Made by a program: the position numbers and the translations under genes. The notes below the pieces were generated by a model. The model worked only from the letters and a program-made list of their open reading frames with translations. It had not been told where the DNA came from and did not search any database. Shown here piece by piece: positions 54,801 to 63,495 of a stretch of 64,000 nt of DNA. The stretch is taken from the NCBI RefSeq assembly GCF_025154075.1, contig NZ_JAOAMU010000002.1, positions 124,001 through 188,000 of the forward strand, written 5' to 3'. This DNA comes from Chryseobacterium herbae. GTDB lineage: Bacteria; Bacteroidota; Bacteroidia; Flavobacteriales; Weeksellaceae. Within the stretch, counting starts at the first letter, position 1. Every line of letters starts with the position of its first letter.

Positions 54801-55679
54801 TCACCAGCTGGAAATAGTATAGGAAATTCCCAGGTTGATTTTCCTTTCAGCAAAGGTATTATTAGTCTTAAAAATGTCAAAATTAAATGCAGAGTTTTTT
54901 AACGAAATATTCCTCATTTTATATTCCTGATACTCTAAAGACAGAAGAAATTCGCGCATGATCCGGTATTGTATTCCAAATGAATATCCGAAGTTGATTT
55001 CTTCAGACTTAAAATCATCAAGCTTGTTCAGAACATTGTTTTCAGGAACCATAAACTGCATCTTGTAGACATTCTGATTGGCCAAAATACCTATAAAAGG
55101 TCTGAATTTTTTCCATTCATAGAATAATTTCAGCTGTAATGCGTATTCCAGATGTTTATCATTAAATTTTTGGAACAGAAGCGGTTGTTTGTCTTCTGTA
55201 AAATAATAGCCGTCCAGCCAGGTTTCTGCTTTATTGGCATCGAGGTCAAAAGTAGAATTCCAGTAATAAACATGCGCGGAAAGCATCATTGAAAATCGTT
55301 TATAAATACTTCTTGAAATCCAGATTCCTGCATTGAATCCTGTTTGCTGGCTGTTTTCAGATGATTCTCTAGCCCAGCTGCTGTTTTTTAACCCGATTCC
55401 GGCCTCCACACCAAAATCGAATTTTAGTGTTTTAACGATTATTCCTTTTGTTGTGTCTGTAATTGTAATGTACTTATTATCTGCGGCAATGGGATCAATA
55501 ATCGCAGAAGTTTTGGAATGGATGCCAACCGGTTTTACCTTTAGGGCTTTTTCTAAATAAATGGTGTCATAAACAATGACTTTTTCATACACATAAAGCG
55601 TATCTGTCTTTTTTCTCTGGGCATTAAGAGGATACAGAATAAGAAAAGAAATGATGAAGATTAATTTTTTTACAGGCAT
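54801..55679 (-). CDS. Outer-membrane beta-barrel-like protein with DTIY motif
   Basis: 292 residues from the ATG at 55679, which begins a clean signal peptide (MPVKKLIFIISF...LNAQ). An ATG at 55700 inside the upstream gene is an alternative. After the signal come TDTLYVYEKVIVYDTIYLEK (about 26-45) and a linker, then barrel-like strands (FDFGVEAGIGLK, YALQLKLFYEWKKF, INLGISYTISSW end). The same DTIYVE-type motif ends the preceding sigma-factor protein. Function unknown; probably part of the same signalling unit. Confidence 0.75.
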   Translation of the reverse strand: MPVKKLIFIISFLILYPLNAQRKKTDTLYVYEKVIVYDTIYLEKALKVKPVGIHSKTSAIIDPIAADNKYITITDTTKGIIVKTLKFDFGVEAGIGLKNSSWARESSENSQQTGFNAGIWISRSIYKRFSMMLSAHVYYWNSTFDLDANKAETWLDGYYFTEDKQPLLFQKFNDKHLEYALQLKLFYEWKKFRPFIGILANQNVYKMQFMVPENNVLNKLDDFKSEEINFGYSFGIQYRIMREFLLSLEYQEYKMRNISLKNSAFNFDIFKTNNTFAERKINLGISYTISSW

Positions 55680-55686
55680 AATGGGT

Positions 55687-56781
55687 TTATCTCTCAACAT
55701 AAATAGTGTCTCTCTGAATGATTTTTTTTACAACAATCACTTTATGAGAAGCGGAATCAGCGGAATCTTTTTTTATTATATTTTTTGAAGATACTATGTT
55801 TTTTGTCTTAATAGTAGAGGAATTATCTGTTTCTGCATCTTTCTTGGTTTCTGAATTTGATTTCTGAGAGATTGAGGTATGTTTTAAAGCTTCTTCCGGA
55901 TCTGTTTTAGTTTCATTATCTGTTTTAGCTTCAGGGGGTGAGAAGTATCTTTCTTCTGATTTAGAATCTGAGATATTGGATTGAAGTGCTTTCACTAAAG
56001 AGTTTTTTGGACTAAATAATAAAACAGATCCAACGATAATAATGAAAAGAGTAGATCCGATAATCATTTTTTGTTTCCAAAAATTATTTGATGTCAATGA
56101 GATCGTATTAAGCGGAATATCAGAGGGGATTTCAAAACTTTTGGATGGCGAAATAGCAAAATCTGAAAACTTACTTTTAAAAGTCTGCGCCCACAATAGT
56201 CCTCCAAATCCCAAGAAAATTAAAAGCTGAGAAGTTTTGTTTTTTTGAGTTTCACTGCTGATAAAATGGGTCGTCAAATAATTTTGAACAAATTTTTTTG
56301 CCCTCATTAAATGTGACTTTGAGGTGTTGACAGGAATTTTCAATACGCTTGAAATCTCCGCATGTGAATAGTTTTCAATATAATATAAGTTGAAAACCGA
56401 TTTGTGATGAGGAGGCAGGCTGTCTATAGATTTTAAGAGCTCTTCTCTTGTAAAATTGTAAGCTAAAATGTGGTTTGTTTCGTCAATTACAGAGGATGCA
56501 ATCATTTCGGTAGAGGTATCTGAGATTTCTGATAGTTCGCTGGTAAGGAAAACTTCTTTACTGGATTTTCGGAGATATTGTAAAGCATTATTCACTACAA
56601 TTTTTTTAAGCCATGCAAATAGAGTCTTTTCATCTTTAAGCTGATGATTTTTCTGTATGGCAGTAATGAAACTATCCTGCACAATATCTTCAGCCGTGCA
56701 AACATCCTGTACATATCTACGGCAAATCCCCAAAAGTTTTGGGGAATTTTCACGATATATTTTTTGCCAGTTGAATTGCAT
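55687..56781 (-). CDS. Membrane-tethered ECF sigma factor with periplasmic-type tail
   Basis: 364 residues. Residues 1-170 are an ECF sigma factor: sigma2 (AEDIVQDSFITA, FAWLKKIVVNNALQYLRK) and sigma4 (LPPHHKSVFNLYYIENYSHA, then EISSVLKIPVNTSKSHLMRA). Instead of ending there it continues through one or two hydrophobic helices (about 185-200, 238-257) into a Ser/Lys/Thr/Asp-rich tail ending KVIVVKKIIQRDTIYVER. This suggests a sigma factor held at the membrane and possibly released by proteolysis. It is coupled by TGATG to the lipoprotein gene before it. Confidence 0.82.
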   Translation of the reverse strand: MQFNWQKIYRENSPKLLGICRRYVQDVCTAEDIVQDSFITAIQKNHQLKDEKTLFAWLKKIVVNNALQYLRKSSKEVFLTSELSEISDTSTEMIASSVIDETNHILAYNFTREELLKSIDSLPPHHKSVFNLYYIENYSHAEISSVLKIPVNTSKSHLMRAKKFVQNYLTTHFISSETQKNKTSQLLIFLGFGGLLWAQTFKSKFSDFAISPSKSFEIPSDIPLNTISLTSNNFWKQKMIIGSTLFIIIVGSVLLFSPKNSLVKALQSNISDSKSEERYFSPPEAKTDNETKTDPEEALKHTSISQKSNSETKKDAETDNSSTIKTKNIVSSKNIIKKDSADSASHKVIVVKKIIQRDTIYVER

Positions 56782-57776
56782 CAGTTTTGTACCACAAAAA
56801 TAGATGTAAAAGCATTTCCCAAAGGAACGTTATTAGCTGTATGTACTATATGTTGTGTTTCTATTCCATTTATGAAAACCTTCTGGGCAATATTAATCGA
56901 ACCTACTTGAGAAAGCATTTGACAAATCATATATGTATTACCTGCTAATACCTTTAAATCTGCTATATCATTATATCCATTAGGATTATTTATTGGAATT
57001 GTATTTCCATTCTTATAATAAGCCTGTCCAAAAAAAGAATAGATATCATTATTGTCTAACACTATATTTACCCGGCCTCCGGAAGATGTATAATGATTAG
57101 TATTAGTAAGCAGATTTCTATAATAAGAAGCATGGGCATTTGTATTATGGATAACCATAAATACACCGTTCGTATTAGATTCTATACCATGAGCTAATGA
57201 ATTATTTTGTATAATGGATGTATAATTATTATTTTTATAGTAACCGATTTCTGAATTATTAGGAGCCGGATATTTTATGACAGGAACATAAACATCACTG
57301 TTATGGACCGTGATATCAGTAAGGTATCCACCGGTATTAGAGTTTGTCTCTGTGATTAATACATTTTTTACTCCATTTTTCCAATAACAATGTTCAATGG
57401 GATATATAGCTGTTCCTCTTATATTTCCTACTACATAAATATCATTATTTTTAACATAAAAATTTCTGATTTGTAATATACTATTAGATGGCACGCCTAA
57501 ATAGGAGTATAAGTCATATTTTGTGTTATTCTTCCAGAAACTTCCATCTGCAAAAACGTACACATTGTTATTTTCAACAATTATTTTTTTTGGATCAATA
57601 TTATTACCATTTACCAAATCTACTTTAACATTATTTTTCCAATAACAAGCTTTATTATTTTCTCTGCCTGCAATATAAACATCAAATGATGCCACATTTT
57701 TTTGCACGGGATCAGGATCAGTATCTTGGCACGAAATCAGAAAAGTAAGTAACAAGAGTAAAAATAAGTTTTTCAT
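56781..57776 (-). CDS. Lipoprotein with repeated YWKNG motifs
   Basis: 331 residues with lipobox FLISC (Cys16). About five to six repeats follow the pattern CYWKNN-x-VDL or YYKNGN, spaced by NNDIYVVGN-type strands, which is suggestive of a beta-propeller or similar repeat fold. No family is named with certainty. It is the first gene of the lipoprotein/sigma factor/outer-membrane protein unit; the position suggests it could be the sensor or a ligand-binding partner. Confidence 0.75.
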   Translation of the reverse strand: MKNLFLLLLLTFLISCQDTDPDPVQKNVASFDVYIAGRENNKACYWKNNVKVDLVNGNNIDPKKIIVENNNVYVFADGSFWKNNTKYDLYSYLGVPSNSILQIRNFYVKNNDIYVVGNIRGTAIYPIEHCYWKNGVKNVLITETNSNTGGYLTDITVHNSDVYVPVIKYPAPNNSEIGYYKNNNYTSIIQNNSLAHGIESNTNGVFMVIHNTNAHASYYRNLLTNTNHYTSSGGRVNIVLDNNDIYSFFGQAYYKNGNTIPINNPNGYNDIADLKVLAGNTYMICQMLSQVGSINIAQKVFINGIETQHIVHTANNVPLGNAFTSIFVVQN

Positions 57777-57830
57777 AATCTTTTTTTCTTATAAGATGAC
57801 AAAAAAGAAAAAGGTTGCAGCAAGTATATA

Positions 57831-57857
57831 AAAAAAGACTCAAAAAAATTGAGTCTT
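57831..57857 (-). terminator. Rho-independent terminator of the 57.9 kb thioesterase gene
   Basis: Arms AAGACTCAA and TTGAGTCTT with an A/T loop, followed on the minus strand by a T-run, 21 bases after the stop. Confidence 0.8.
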
Positions 57858-57878
57858 CTATTTTTAATTGAATTTTTT

Positions 57879-58310
57879 CTACTTCAGAATGATATTATTC
57901 GTCATCGTAGTATGATTAATGAGTATTCCTTTTTCATCCCTGATTTCAATTTCGGAAACGTGCATCGTCTTACCTTTTCGGATAAAACGGGCTGTAGCCG
58001 TCACTATTCCGTCTTTTTTGCTTTTAAGGTGATTAGAATTGATATTCGTTCCTACGCCATAATATTTACTGCCGTCGATAAAAATATTAGACAGGCTTGA
58101 TCCCAGTGTTTCTGCCAGCACACAGCTTGCTCCTCCGTGCAGAATCCCGAACGGCTGATGTACTTTTGGCTGTACCGGCATTGTAGCGGTCAGGGTTTCA
58201 TTTTCAACGTCGATATCGATGAATTGTATTTCAAGTGTTTTGGCTAATGTTACCCCGTTTCCCCAACTGTTTAGGAAAACAAGGAGCTCTTCTTTAGTCT
58301 GACCTTTCAT
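57879..58310 (-). CDS. PaaI/MenI-type hotdog thioesterase
   Basis: 143 residues, a single hotdog domain. The active-site helix motif is HGGASCVLAETLGS (catalytic Glu), preceded by VHQPFGIL. The C-terminal half has RFIRKGKTMHVSEIEI. This is the pattern of DHNA-CoA thioesterases (menaquinone) and of PaaI/ComA-like enzymes. Menaquinone involvement is plausible given menC and the isochorismate synthase in the window, but it is not proven. Confidence 0.85.
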   Translation of the reverse strand: MKGQTKEELLVFLNSWGNGVTLAKTLEIQFIDIDVENETLTATMPVQPKVHQPFGILHGGASCVLAETLGSSLSNIFIDGSKYYGVGTNINSNHLKSKKDGIVTATARFIRKGKTMHVSEIEIRDEKGILINHTTMTNNIILK

Positions 58311-58367
58311 GAGTATAAATGATAAATAATGAATGATAATTGATAATCGGAAGATGCCTTTTGGCTT

Positions 58368-58970
58368 CTAGCTTTTGGCTTCATCTTCACTGCCTGTTCC
58401 CATAATATTCGGGTTCCAGTTAGCAGGGATTTTGGGTCCGATATCATTTTTAATGTAATAATTCTGGATCTCTTCCATAATCTCGGAAAATGGAACAGAA
58501 GCGATTCTTTCGTAAGGAATGGTATAGCCCAGATAAACAATATTTCTTTTGAAATCTCCTGCTGCCAGTACAATTGGGACTTTTGCCGCTAATGCCATAT
58601 GGTAGAATCCTTTTCTCCATTTCGGAACCCAGCTTCTGGTTCCTTCCGGCGTAATTACAAGACTGAAGTCTTCTTTTTCAAACTGTTTGGCCACGAAATT
58701 CACCAGGTCATTTTTCTGACTTCTGTCGATTCCGATACCTCCAAGTCCTCTTACCACACTTCCGTACCAGGCTTTCGTATGGGAATCTTTGATGATGATT
58801 TTCAAAGGCCTTTCTAAAGACCAATAGGCAAGATTTCCCAATAAATATTCCATGTTGTGGGTATGTGGTGCCACCACGAGGATACATCGGTTCAGGCTAT
58901 TTACATCGCCCTGCAGGACGACTTTCCAGCCCAGCATCTTTAACATTAATTTACCTATCAGTTTTCTCAT
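58368..58970 (-). CDS. PlsC-like 1-acylglycerol-3-phosphate acyltransferase
   Basis: 200 residues. The active-site block is APHTHNMEY, in which the usual Asp of PHTSNWD is Glu. Block III is ITPEGTRSWVPKWRKGFYHMA, complete, and VLAAGDFKR follows. The N-terminal hydrophobic segment is short. The last codons (SEDEAKS) coincide with AGAAGCCAAAAG-type dispersed low-complexity DNA that continues past the stop, so the C-terminus may have been rewritten by repeat insertion. Confidence 0.82.
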   Translation of the reverse strand: MRKLIGKLMLKMLGWKVVLQGDVNSLNRCILVVAPHTHNMEYLLGNLAYWSLERPLKIIIKDSHTKAWYGSVVRGLGGIGIDRSQKNDLVNFVAKQFEKEDFSLVITPEGTRSWVPKWRKGFYHMALAAKVPIVLAAGDFKRNIVYLGYTIPYERIASVPFSEIMEEIQNYYIKNDIGPKIPANWNPNIMGTGSEDEAKS

Positions 58971-58984
58971 ATATCTTTAGATTA

Positions 58985-59018
58985 AAACAAAAAAGTATAA
59001 CCAAACAGGTTATACTTT
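58985..59018 (-). terminator. Rho-independent terminator downstream of the 20-residue frame
   Basis: Arms AAAGTATAACC and GGTTATACTTT (11-bp stem) followed on the minus strand by TTTTTTGTTTT. It ends any minus-strand transcript from the PspC or small-peptide region before the acyltransferase gene. Confidence 0.88.
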
Positions 59019-59044
59019 ACAAATATATTGAAATATTATCGCTC

Positions 59045-59107
59045 TTAAAACAAACCGCTGATTAAATCTGCGATCTTCATTACAATTTCTAATGCAACTT
59101 GTACCAT
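59045..59107 (-). CDS. Candidate 20-residue amphipathic peptide
   Basis: A frame MVQVALEIVMKIADLISGLF closed by TAA, 27 bases upstream of a strong terminator on the same strand. Polar residues fall at 3, 7, 11, 14 and 17-18 and all others are hydrophobic or Ala, so a helix would have one narrow polar face, as in phenol-soluble modulins or type I toxin peptides. No promoter is obvious, and the frame could be chance. It is listed because pattern and terminator coincide. Confidence 0.4.
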   Translation of the reverse strand: MVQVALEIVMKIADLISGLF

Positions 59108-59224
59108 GGCTAAGGTGTTTTTTTAATGATTGGTTAATTTTTTTTAACTACACGAATGTATAACATTTTTTTAACATAGCGAACTAAATAATGATATTTT
59201 TTTTCAGGTTCTGAGAGAAGAAGA

Positions 59225-59258
59225 GTGTGAATTTCAAACGGTTGCCTTCCATTCACAC
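59225..59258. other. Hairpin after the PspC-domain gene
   Basis: GTGTGAAT and ATTCACAC flank an 18-base loop just beyond the PspC gene stop (59281, minus strand). It has no T-run and could be an mRNA 3' hairpin. The surrounding gap 59108-59280 shows no other feature. Confidence 0.35.
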
Positions 59259-59280
59259 CTCCTGCACTCTCTGAAGTTAA

Positions 59281-60996
59281 TTATTTAGTTTGTATGGAGA
59301 TTTCTTTCCCGTCTTTGATTTTGATGTCTACATTTTTATTCATCTTTTTGATGCTAGACTTCATAGAATCCATCACTTCATCAGCTTGGGAGCTGGGAAC
59401 TTTTTTCCCGTTGATGATGATGCTGTCTTTATCGTCAGAGTTGTATTCAATAGTAGAACCGTTTACAGAAATCTTATTTTTTTCGATTCTGATGTGTCCG
59501 TCCTCGTCTCTGTCCTGATCGTCATCATTGATACCGTCTCCGTTAAGATCTCCGTCGAAATCAATTCCGTCTTTTTTCACTGGAATCACCACTGCACTTT
59601 GAGGAATGACAAGTTCGTAGTCTACTCTGTAATGTCTGAATCTGTGCTCGTAAGGATACTTGATGTAGTTAGGAAGCATTACCTTATTTCCTACGATTTC
59701 TACAGGTACGTTGATCTGAACAGGAACATTATAACCGTTTCCTTCTTTTTTAATGATCAGGTAAGGCGTTTTCACTTCAGGTTTTCTCGTTACTTCTACA
59801 GAGATATAATCTTCTTTGTAAACCGTTTTCTTATCAGAATAAATATCGTCGTCGTAAGCGGTGAAGTTTTGTGGAATATTGACTTGTTTCACATCTACAT
59901 AAAGCGTGTCAGAAGTTGTGTTGATGGCAATATTTTCCGTGTCTTCTTTGCTTCCTTTGTAGATCAGGTTTTTCTTAGCCATACTTACTCCGAAATAAGT
60001 TCCAAGTCCGATAAGCAGAAGGAAAAGTCCTCCGATTACCCATCCGATATTTCTAAGCTTGGTTTTTGGTGAAAATATACGGATACTCAATAAGCTGAAG
60101 AGAATAGTAGGAATCAGACATCCGATGATCATAATAGCGACCAGCACTTTGTCCAGACCATTGTCATCCATATAGAATCTCATTTCATTGGCTCCTGGAA
60201 AATCTGCATCCATACCGAACAGTCCGAAGATCACAAATATACCGATGATGCTTCCTATCGCCATAAGTACAAAGATTGATCCTACAAAGTATTTCAGGAT
60301 ATTCCATACTCCGCTTCCTGCATTATCAATATAAGGCTTGGATTCAGTGTACATTTCTCCGACTCTCTGAGTAGATTCGTTCGCAAACTGAACCAGTTTG
60401 TTGGATTCACTTTTAAGATTGTCGAAGTTCATAGGCTTTCCCTTCATTTTCAAAAAATCTGCAGCTGTTTCTGCTCTTGGAAGTACAATCCAAAGAATCA
60501 CGTACAGAAGGCCGATCAGTGAAGAAGAAATCGCTGCTGTGAAAATACCCAGTACGAAGATTCCCAGCCAGATAGCTCTCATTGCCGTAATATCCATTCC
60601 TACATAGTGAGCAAGTCCTGCGCATACTCCGGCGATTTTTTGTCTTTCCGGATCACGGAACAATTGTTTTTTGTCTGTATATTCAGCACCTGCCTGGTGT
60701 GTTCTTTTGGTATTCTTTTCAGAATAGTAAGCTTCTTCCTGTTCTTCGATTTTTTCAGGAGATCCGATCTGTGCGATTACTTTTTCTACGTCGGTATCGT
60801 TGATCACTTCACGTTTTCCTAAAGAATCTCTGAAGATTTCTACCATTCTTATTTCTATATCATGCATTACCTCCTCCTCCTCTGAAGCATCCAATGAGCT
60901 TCTCAGTGCATTCAGGTAATCGCTGAGCTTTATATATGCGTGTTCTTCTATAGTGAAAGAAAAACCTGCGAGTCCTATTGAGAGTGTCTTGTTCAT
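59281..60996 (-). CDS. PspC-domain membrane protein
   Basis: 571 residues. The N-terminal ~1-85 is a helical HAAS-like region (LSDYLNALRSSLDASEEEEVMHDIEIRMVE in part). The PspC domain (about 110-175) has LFRDPERQKIAGVCAGLAHY and a helix (LLYVILWIVLP). Three more helices lie at about 232-345. A long soluble C-terminal domain ends with a DGDLNGDGINDDDQDRDEDG acidic, calcium-binding-like stretch (about 475-495). It is encoded 11 bases after a PadR regulator gene, a pairing common in Bacteroidetes and probably an envelope-stress unit. Confidence 0.9.
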   Translation of the reverse strand: MNKTLSIGLAGFSFTIEEHAYIKLSDYLNALRSSLDASEEEEVMHDIEIRMVEIFRDSLGKREVINDTDVEKVIAQIGSPEKIEEQEEAYYSEKNTKRTHQAGAEYTDKKQLFRDPERQKIAGVCAGLAHYVGMDITAMRAIWLGIFVLGIFTAAISSSLIGLLYVILWIVLPRAETAADFLKMKGKPMNFDNLKSESNKLVQFANESTQRVGEMYTESKPYIDNAGSGVWNILKYFVGSIFVLMAIGSIIGIFVIFGLFGMDADFPGANEMRFYMDDNGLDKVLVAIMIIGCLIPTILFSLLSIRIFSPKTKLRNIGWVIGGLFLLLIGLGTYFGVSMAKKNLIYKGSKEDTENIAINTTSDTLYVDVKQVNIPQNFTAYDDDIYSDKKTVYKEDYISVEVTRKPEVKTPYLIIKKEGNGYNVPVQINVPVEIVGNKVMLPNYIKYPYEHRFRHYRVDYELVIPQSAVVIPVKKDGIDFDGDLNGDGINDDDQDRDEDGHIRIEKNKISVNGSTIEYNSDDKDSIIINGKKVPSSQADEVMDSMKSSIKKMNKNVDIKIKDGKEISIQTK

Positions 60997-61007
60997 AGCT
61001 TTGTTTT

Positions 61008-61337
61008 TTAAATTTTTTGAGTGATTTGGTTTACTGACGCTGTCAGTTCAGCCCATGTATTTTGAAGTTCGTCCAAGAAAAGCTTTCCTTTTTCTGTGAT
61101 CTGGTAATATTTTCTTGGTGGTCCTCCTGTAGATTCTTCCCATCTGTAGGAAAGGAACTCGCCGTTTTTCAGTCTTGTAAGGAGAGGATAGAGGGTTCCT
61201 TCCACTACATCCAGTTTTCCTTTTTTAAGCTCATCGATTAAGTCGGAAACATACATTTCACGAAGGTTGATGAGACTTAAAATACAGAATTCCAGAATCC
61301 CTTTACGCATTTGCGCTTTGGTATTTTCAGTATTCAT
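61008..61337 (-). CDS. PadR-family transcriptional regulator
   Basis: 109 residues. The winged helix-turn-helix has ILSLINLREMYVSDLIDELK, VVEGTLYPLLTRLKNGEFL and the typical GGPPRKYYQITEKGKLFL wing. It likely represses its own operon: a palindrome ATTACA-N6-TGTAAT overlaps the -7 box of the promoter upstream. It shares the transcript with the PspC gene. Confidence 0.92.
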   Translation of the reverse strand: MNTENTKAQMRKGILEFCILSLINLREMYVSDLIDELKKGKLDVVEGTLYPLLTRLKNGEFLSYRWEESTGGPPRKYYQITEKGKLFLDELQNTWAELTASVNQITQKI

Positions 61338-61411
61338 CTTTAATAAGTTTTGTTAATTAGTTATATTTTCAGAATAATGTTCCTAGCTAGATGAACCTAT
61401 TCCGATTTTAC

Positions 61412-61447
61412 ATTACAAAGATATGTAATTAAAATGGTAATATGCAA
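61412..61447 (-). promoter_or_regulatory. padR-pspC promoter with overlapping palindromic operator
   Basis: Minus strand: TTG (61445-61447), 21 bases, TATCTTTG (61416-61423), a full flavobacterial promoter. The palindrome ATTACA-AAGATA-TGTAAT (61412-61429) covers the -7 box, well placed for autorepression by PadR. The operator role is inferred. Confidence 0.7.
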
Positions 61448-61584
61448 TACAAAGTAGTGAAATTTTTAAAAGAAATAGATTAAGTAATTGATTTTCAGTT
61501 AAATAAATTTTAAATCAAAATTTGGATAATTGAAGATCAGGTTAAAATCACCCAAAAAAATGACAAATTGTGGCTGGTGATTCG

Positions 61585-61592
61585 TATTTTTG
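61585..61592 (+). promoter_or_regulatory. -7 promoter box for the 61.6 kb gene
   Basis: TATTTTTG, a perfect TAnnTTTG, 42 bases before the ATG at 61634. The nearest TTG (61568-61570) is only 14 bases upstream, so the match is incomplete. It lies downstream of the first possible start codon (61568) and argues against that start. Confidence 0.4.
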
Positions 61593-61633
61593 TTCTTAAT
61601 TTTCAGGAGATATTAAAATTAATGTTATACCAA

Positions 61634-62314
61634 ATGACAAAAACCTCTTTACTTTACCTGCCTTTATCCGCATTACTGCTGTTGGGACCGCTGTGCTTCG
61701 GACAATACCGCTTTGCTGTTGAAGACGCCTCCAAAAAATACAACGCCGAAATTAATGTAGAAGAATGTCTTACCGATCAGTGCAGGCATAAAGCAAACGT
61801 TACCCTATTCAATAAAAACGGAGAAAAAATACAGACACTCGTTTCAAATGATATGGTTTTGTATTTTAAAGAAGATTTCAGACCTTCAAAAATAGAGGTA
61901 ATGCCAATTACTTCCGGATTGATGCATGACGATCCCTTGGTGTTTGATGATTTCAATTTTGACGGGACGGAAGATTTCGCCCTGAGAAACGGCAGTGGAG
62001 GAAACTACGGAAGTGCTTCGTATGATGTTTACGTTTTTAATTCTACCAGAAATCAATTTGTCTTAAGTAAAGAACTTACCGAAATTGGCAGCTCCTACCA
62101 GGGAATGTTTGATGTAGATCCCAAACGTAAAAGATTAACCACTTACGCAAGATCCGGCGCTTCTTTACTGTACACCTACGAATATCAGGTGATCCCAAAT
62201 AAAGGACTCGATCTGGTTTACGAAAAAATAAGAGATATGAGCGAGGAACCGGCTAAAGTCACTATAAAAGAGAAGATCAATAACAAATGGGTGGTTAAAA
62301 AAACAACCGAATAG
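61634..62314 (+). CDS. Exported XAC2610-like protein
   Basis: 226 residues from the ATG at 61634, with a signal peptide ending PLCFGQ. An ATG at 61622 is an alternative. The centre carries DDFNFDGTEDFALRNGSGG, then YGSASYDVYVFN, an Asp-rich FG-GAP/EF-loop-like strand typical of XAC2610-type proteins, followed by FDVDPKRKRLTTYARSGAS. The function is unknown. A single gene, followed at 62320-62400 by GAGAGTTTTCGAG-type low-complexity repeat. Confidence 0.75.
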   Translation: MTKTSLLYLPLSALLLLGPLCFGQYRFAVEDASKKYNAEINVEECLTDQCRHKANVTLFNKNGEKIQTLVSNDMVLYFKEDFRPSKIEVMPITSGLMHDDPLVFDDFNFDGTEDFALRNGSGGNYGSASYDVYVFNSTRNQFVLSKELTEIGSSYQGMFDVDPKRKRLTTYARSGASLLYTYEYQVIPNKGLDLVYEKIRDMSEEPAKVTIKEKINNKWVVKKTTE

Positions 62315-62528
62315 TCTGAACTAGAGTTGGAGAGTCAGAGAGTTTTCGAGTTTCGAGTTGACCGGTTTTGAGAGTAGTCAGGTTTTAGTGTTGAAAATAC
62401 AAATCACTGTTAATCTTTCTCTCAGCCTTTACCTCAGTCTCAACCTTATTAATTGAGGTTACCAAACTCTCTGATACCACATAAAACAAAATACTTTATC
62501 CCAATTCGGATTAAATAATAAAAAAGAA

Positions 62529-63119
62529 ATGAAAATACAGAAGGAGATCGATTTTATCCTGGCAGTAGATGCCTTGAAAAACGTACAGCGAAGAAATTAC
62601 AATGCCGATGATTCCAGAAGAGAAAATACAGCAGAACACTCATGGCAGATCATTATCCTGGCGCAGATTCTTTATCCATACGCTAAAAACCGCGCGGATA
62701 TTGATCTTTTAAGGGTCATAAGAATGCTCTCCATCCATGATCTGGTAGAAATAGAAGCCGGAGATACTTTCCTTTTTGATGAAAAAGCCATGGTCGGGAA
62801 ATTTGAAAGAGAAAAGATTTCAGCTCAGAAAATCTTTGGAATCCTGGATGAACCTTTACGTACAGAGTTCTTTGAATTGTGGCTGGAATTTGAGGAAGAA
62901 AACACGCCGGATGCTATTTTCGCGTGCTCTATTGACCGTATCATGCCATTCATCTTAAATTCCCACACTTCAGGAAAAAGCTGGACAGAAGCCGGTGTGA
63001 CTGAAAAACAGATCAGAAATATGCTGGAAAATGCCATTACAAGAGCATCTGATGAGATGGGAGAGGCTTTTGAAACGCTGCTGAACAGAAGTTTGGATAC
63101 AGATAAGGTAGTCAGATAG
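62529..63119 (+). CDS. HD-domain hydrolase (YfbR-like nucleotidase family)
   Basis: 196 residues. The HD metal site is complete: His in RENTAEHSWQ, the HD pair in SIHDLVEIEAGD and Asp in CSIDRIMPF. The order and spacing fit the HD3/YfbR 5'-deoxynucleotidase-like group. It probably hydrolyses a small phosphorylated metabolite; the substrate is not identifiable. It is monocistronic. Confidence 0.88.
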   Translation: MKIQKEIDFILAVDALKNVQRRNYNADDSRRENTAEHSWQIIILAQILYPYAKNRADIDLLRVIRMLSIHDLVEIEAGDTFLFDEKAMVGKFEREKISAQKIFGILDEPLRTEFFELWLEFEEENTPDAIFACSIDRIMPFILNSHTSGKSWTEAGVTEKQIRNMLENAITRASDEMGEAFETLLNRSLDTDKVVR

Positions 63120-63173
63120 ATTGATTGAAAAGCAAAATAAGGATTGTTAAATTGCTGTTTTTGCAGATTATAG

Positions 63174-63210
63174 AGTGTTTCAGGGCGGCCGCAGGCCGCC
63201 CTGAAACACT
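63174..63210. repeat. Perfect 17-bp GC-rich palindrome (family E, copy 1)
   Basis: AGTGTTTCAGGGCGGCC, GCA loop, then the exact complement (63194-63210). It is strikingly GC-rich for this genome. It lies 54 bases after the HD gene in a 415-base gap between convergent genes; the sequence between the two copies shows no gene. Confidence 0.92.
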
Positions 63211-63495
63211 TAGACATCATTGAATTCTATTAATATAAAAGGTAGTCCATTTATTTGCAGACTCAAAACCGACCTAAGAAACTGTAGCGTTAAAAAAATG
63301 AATTCTGTGAACGTTAAGAAAACTCTTTTGTTTGAGTGCGGAACAAAATGTGATTCTTAATATAGATGGCTACCGCACGAGTTTAGAGTTTTTAGAGAAC
63401 AGATTTCATTTTTAGTGCAAGTTTCTAGTCTTGAATTTTTGGTTCATTTTGCTTCAAGGCAAAAGAACAAATTAAAATGAATTTAATCTAGTAAT

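Noticed and set aside
59290..60072. Plus-strand 260-residue open frame
   Set aside because: Lies wholly antisense to the PspC-domain gene, which has clear family motifs; composition (His/Val/Phe-rich) is that of a shadow frame.
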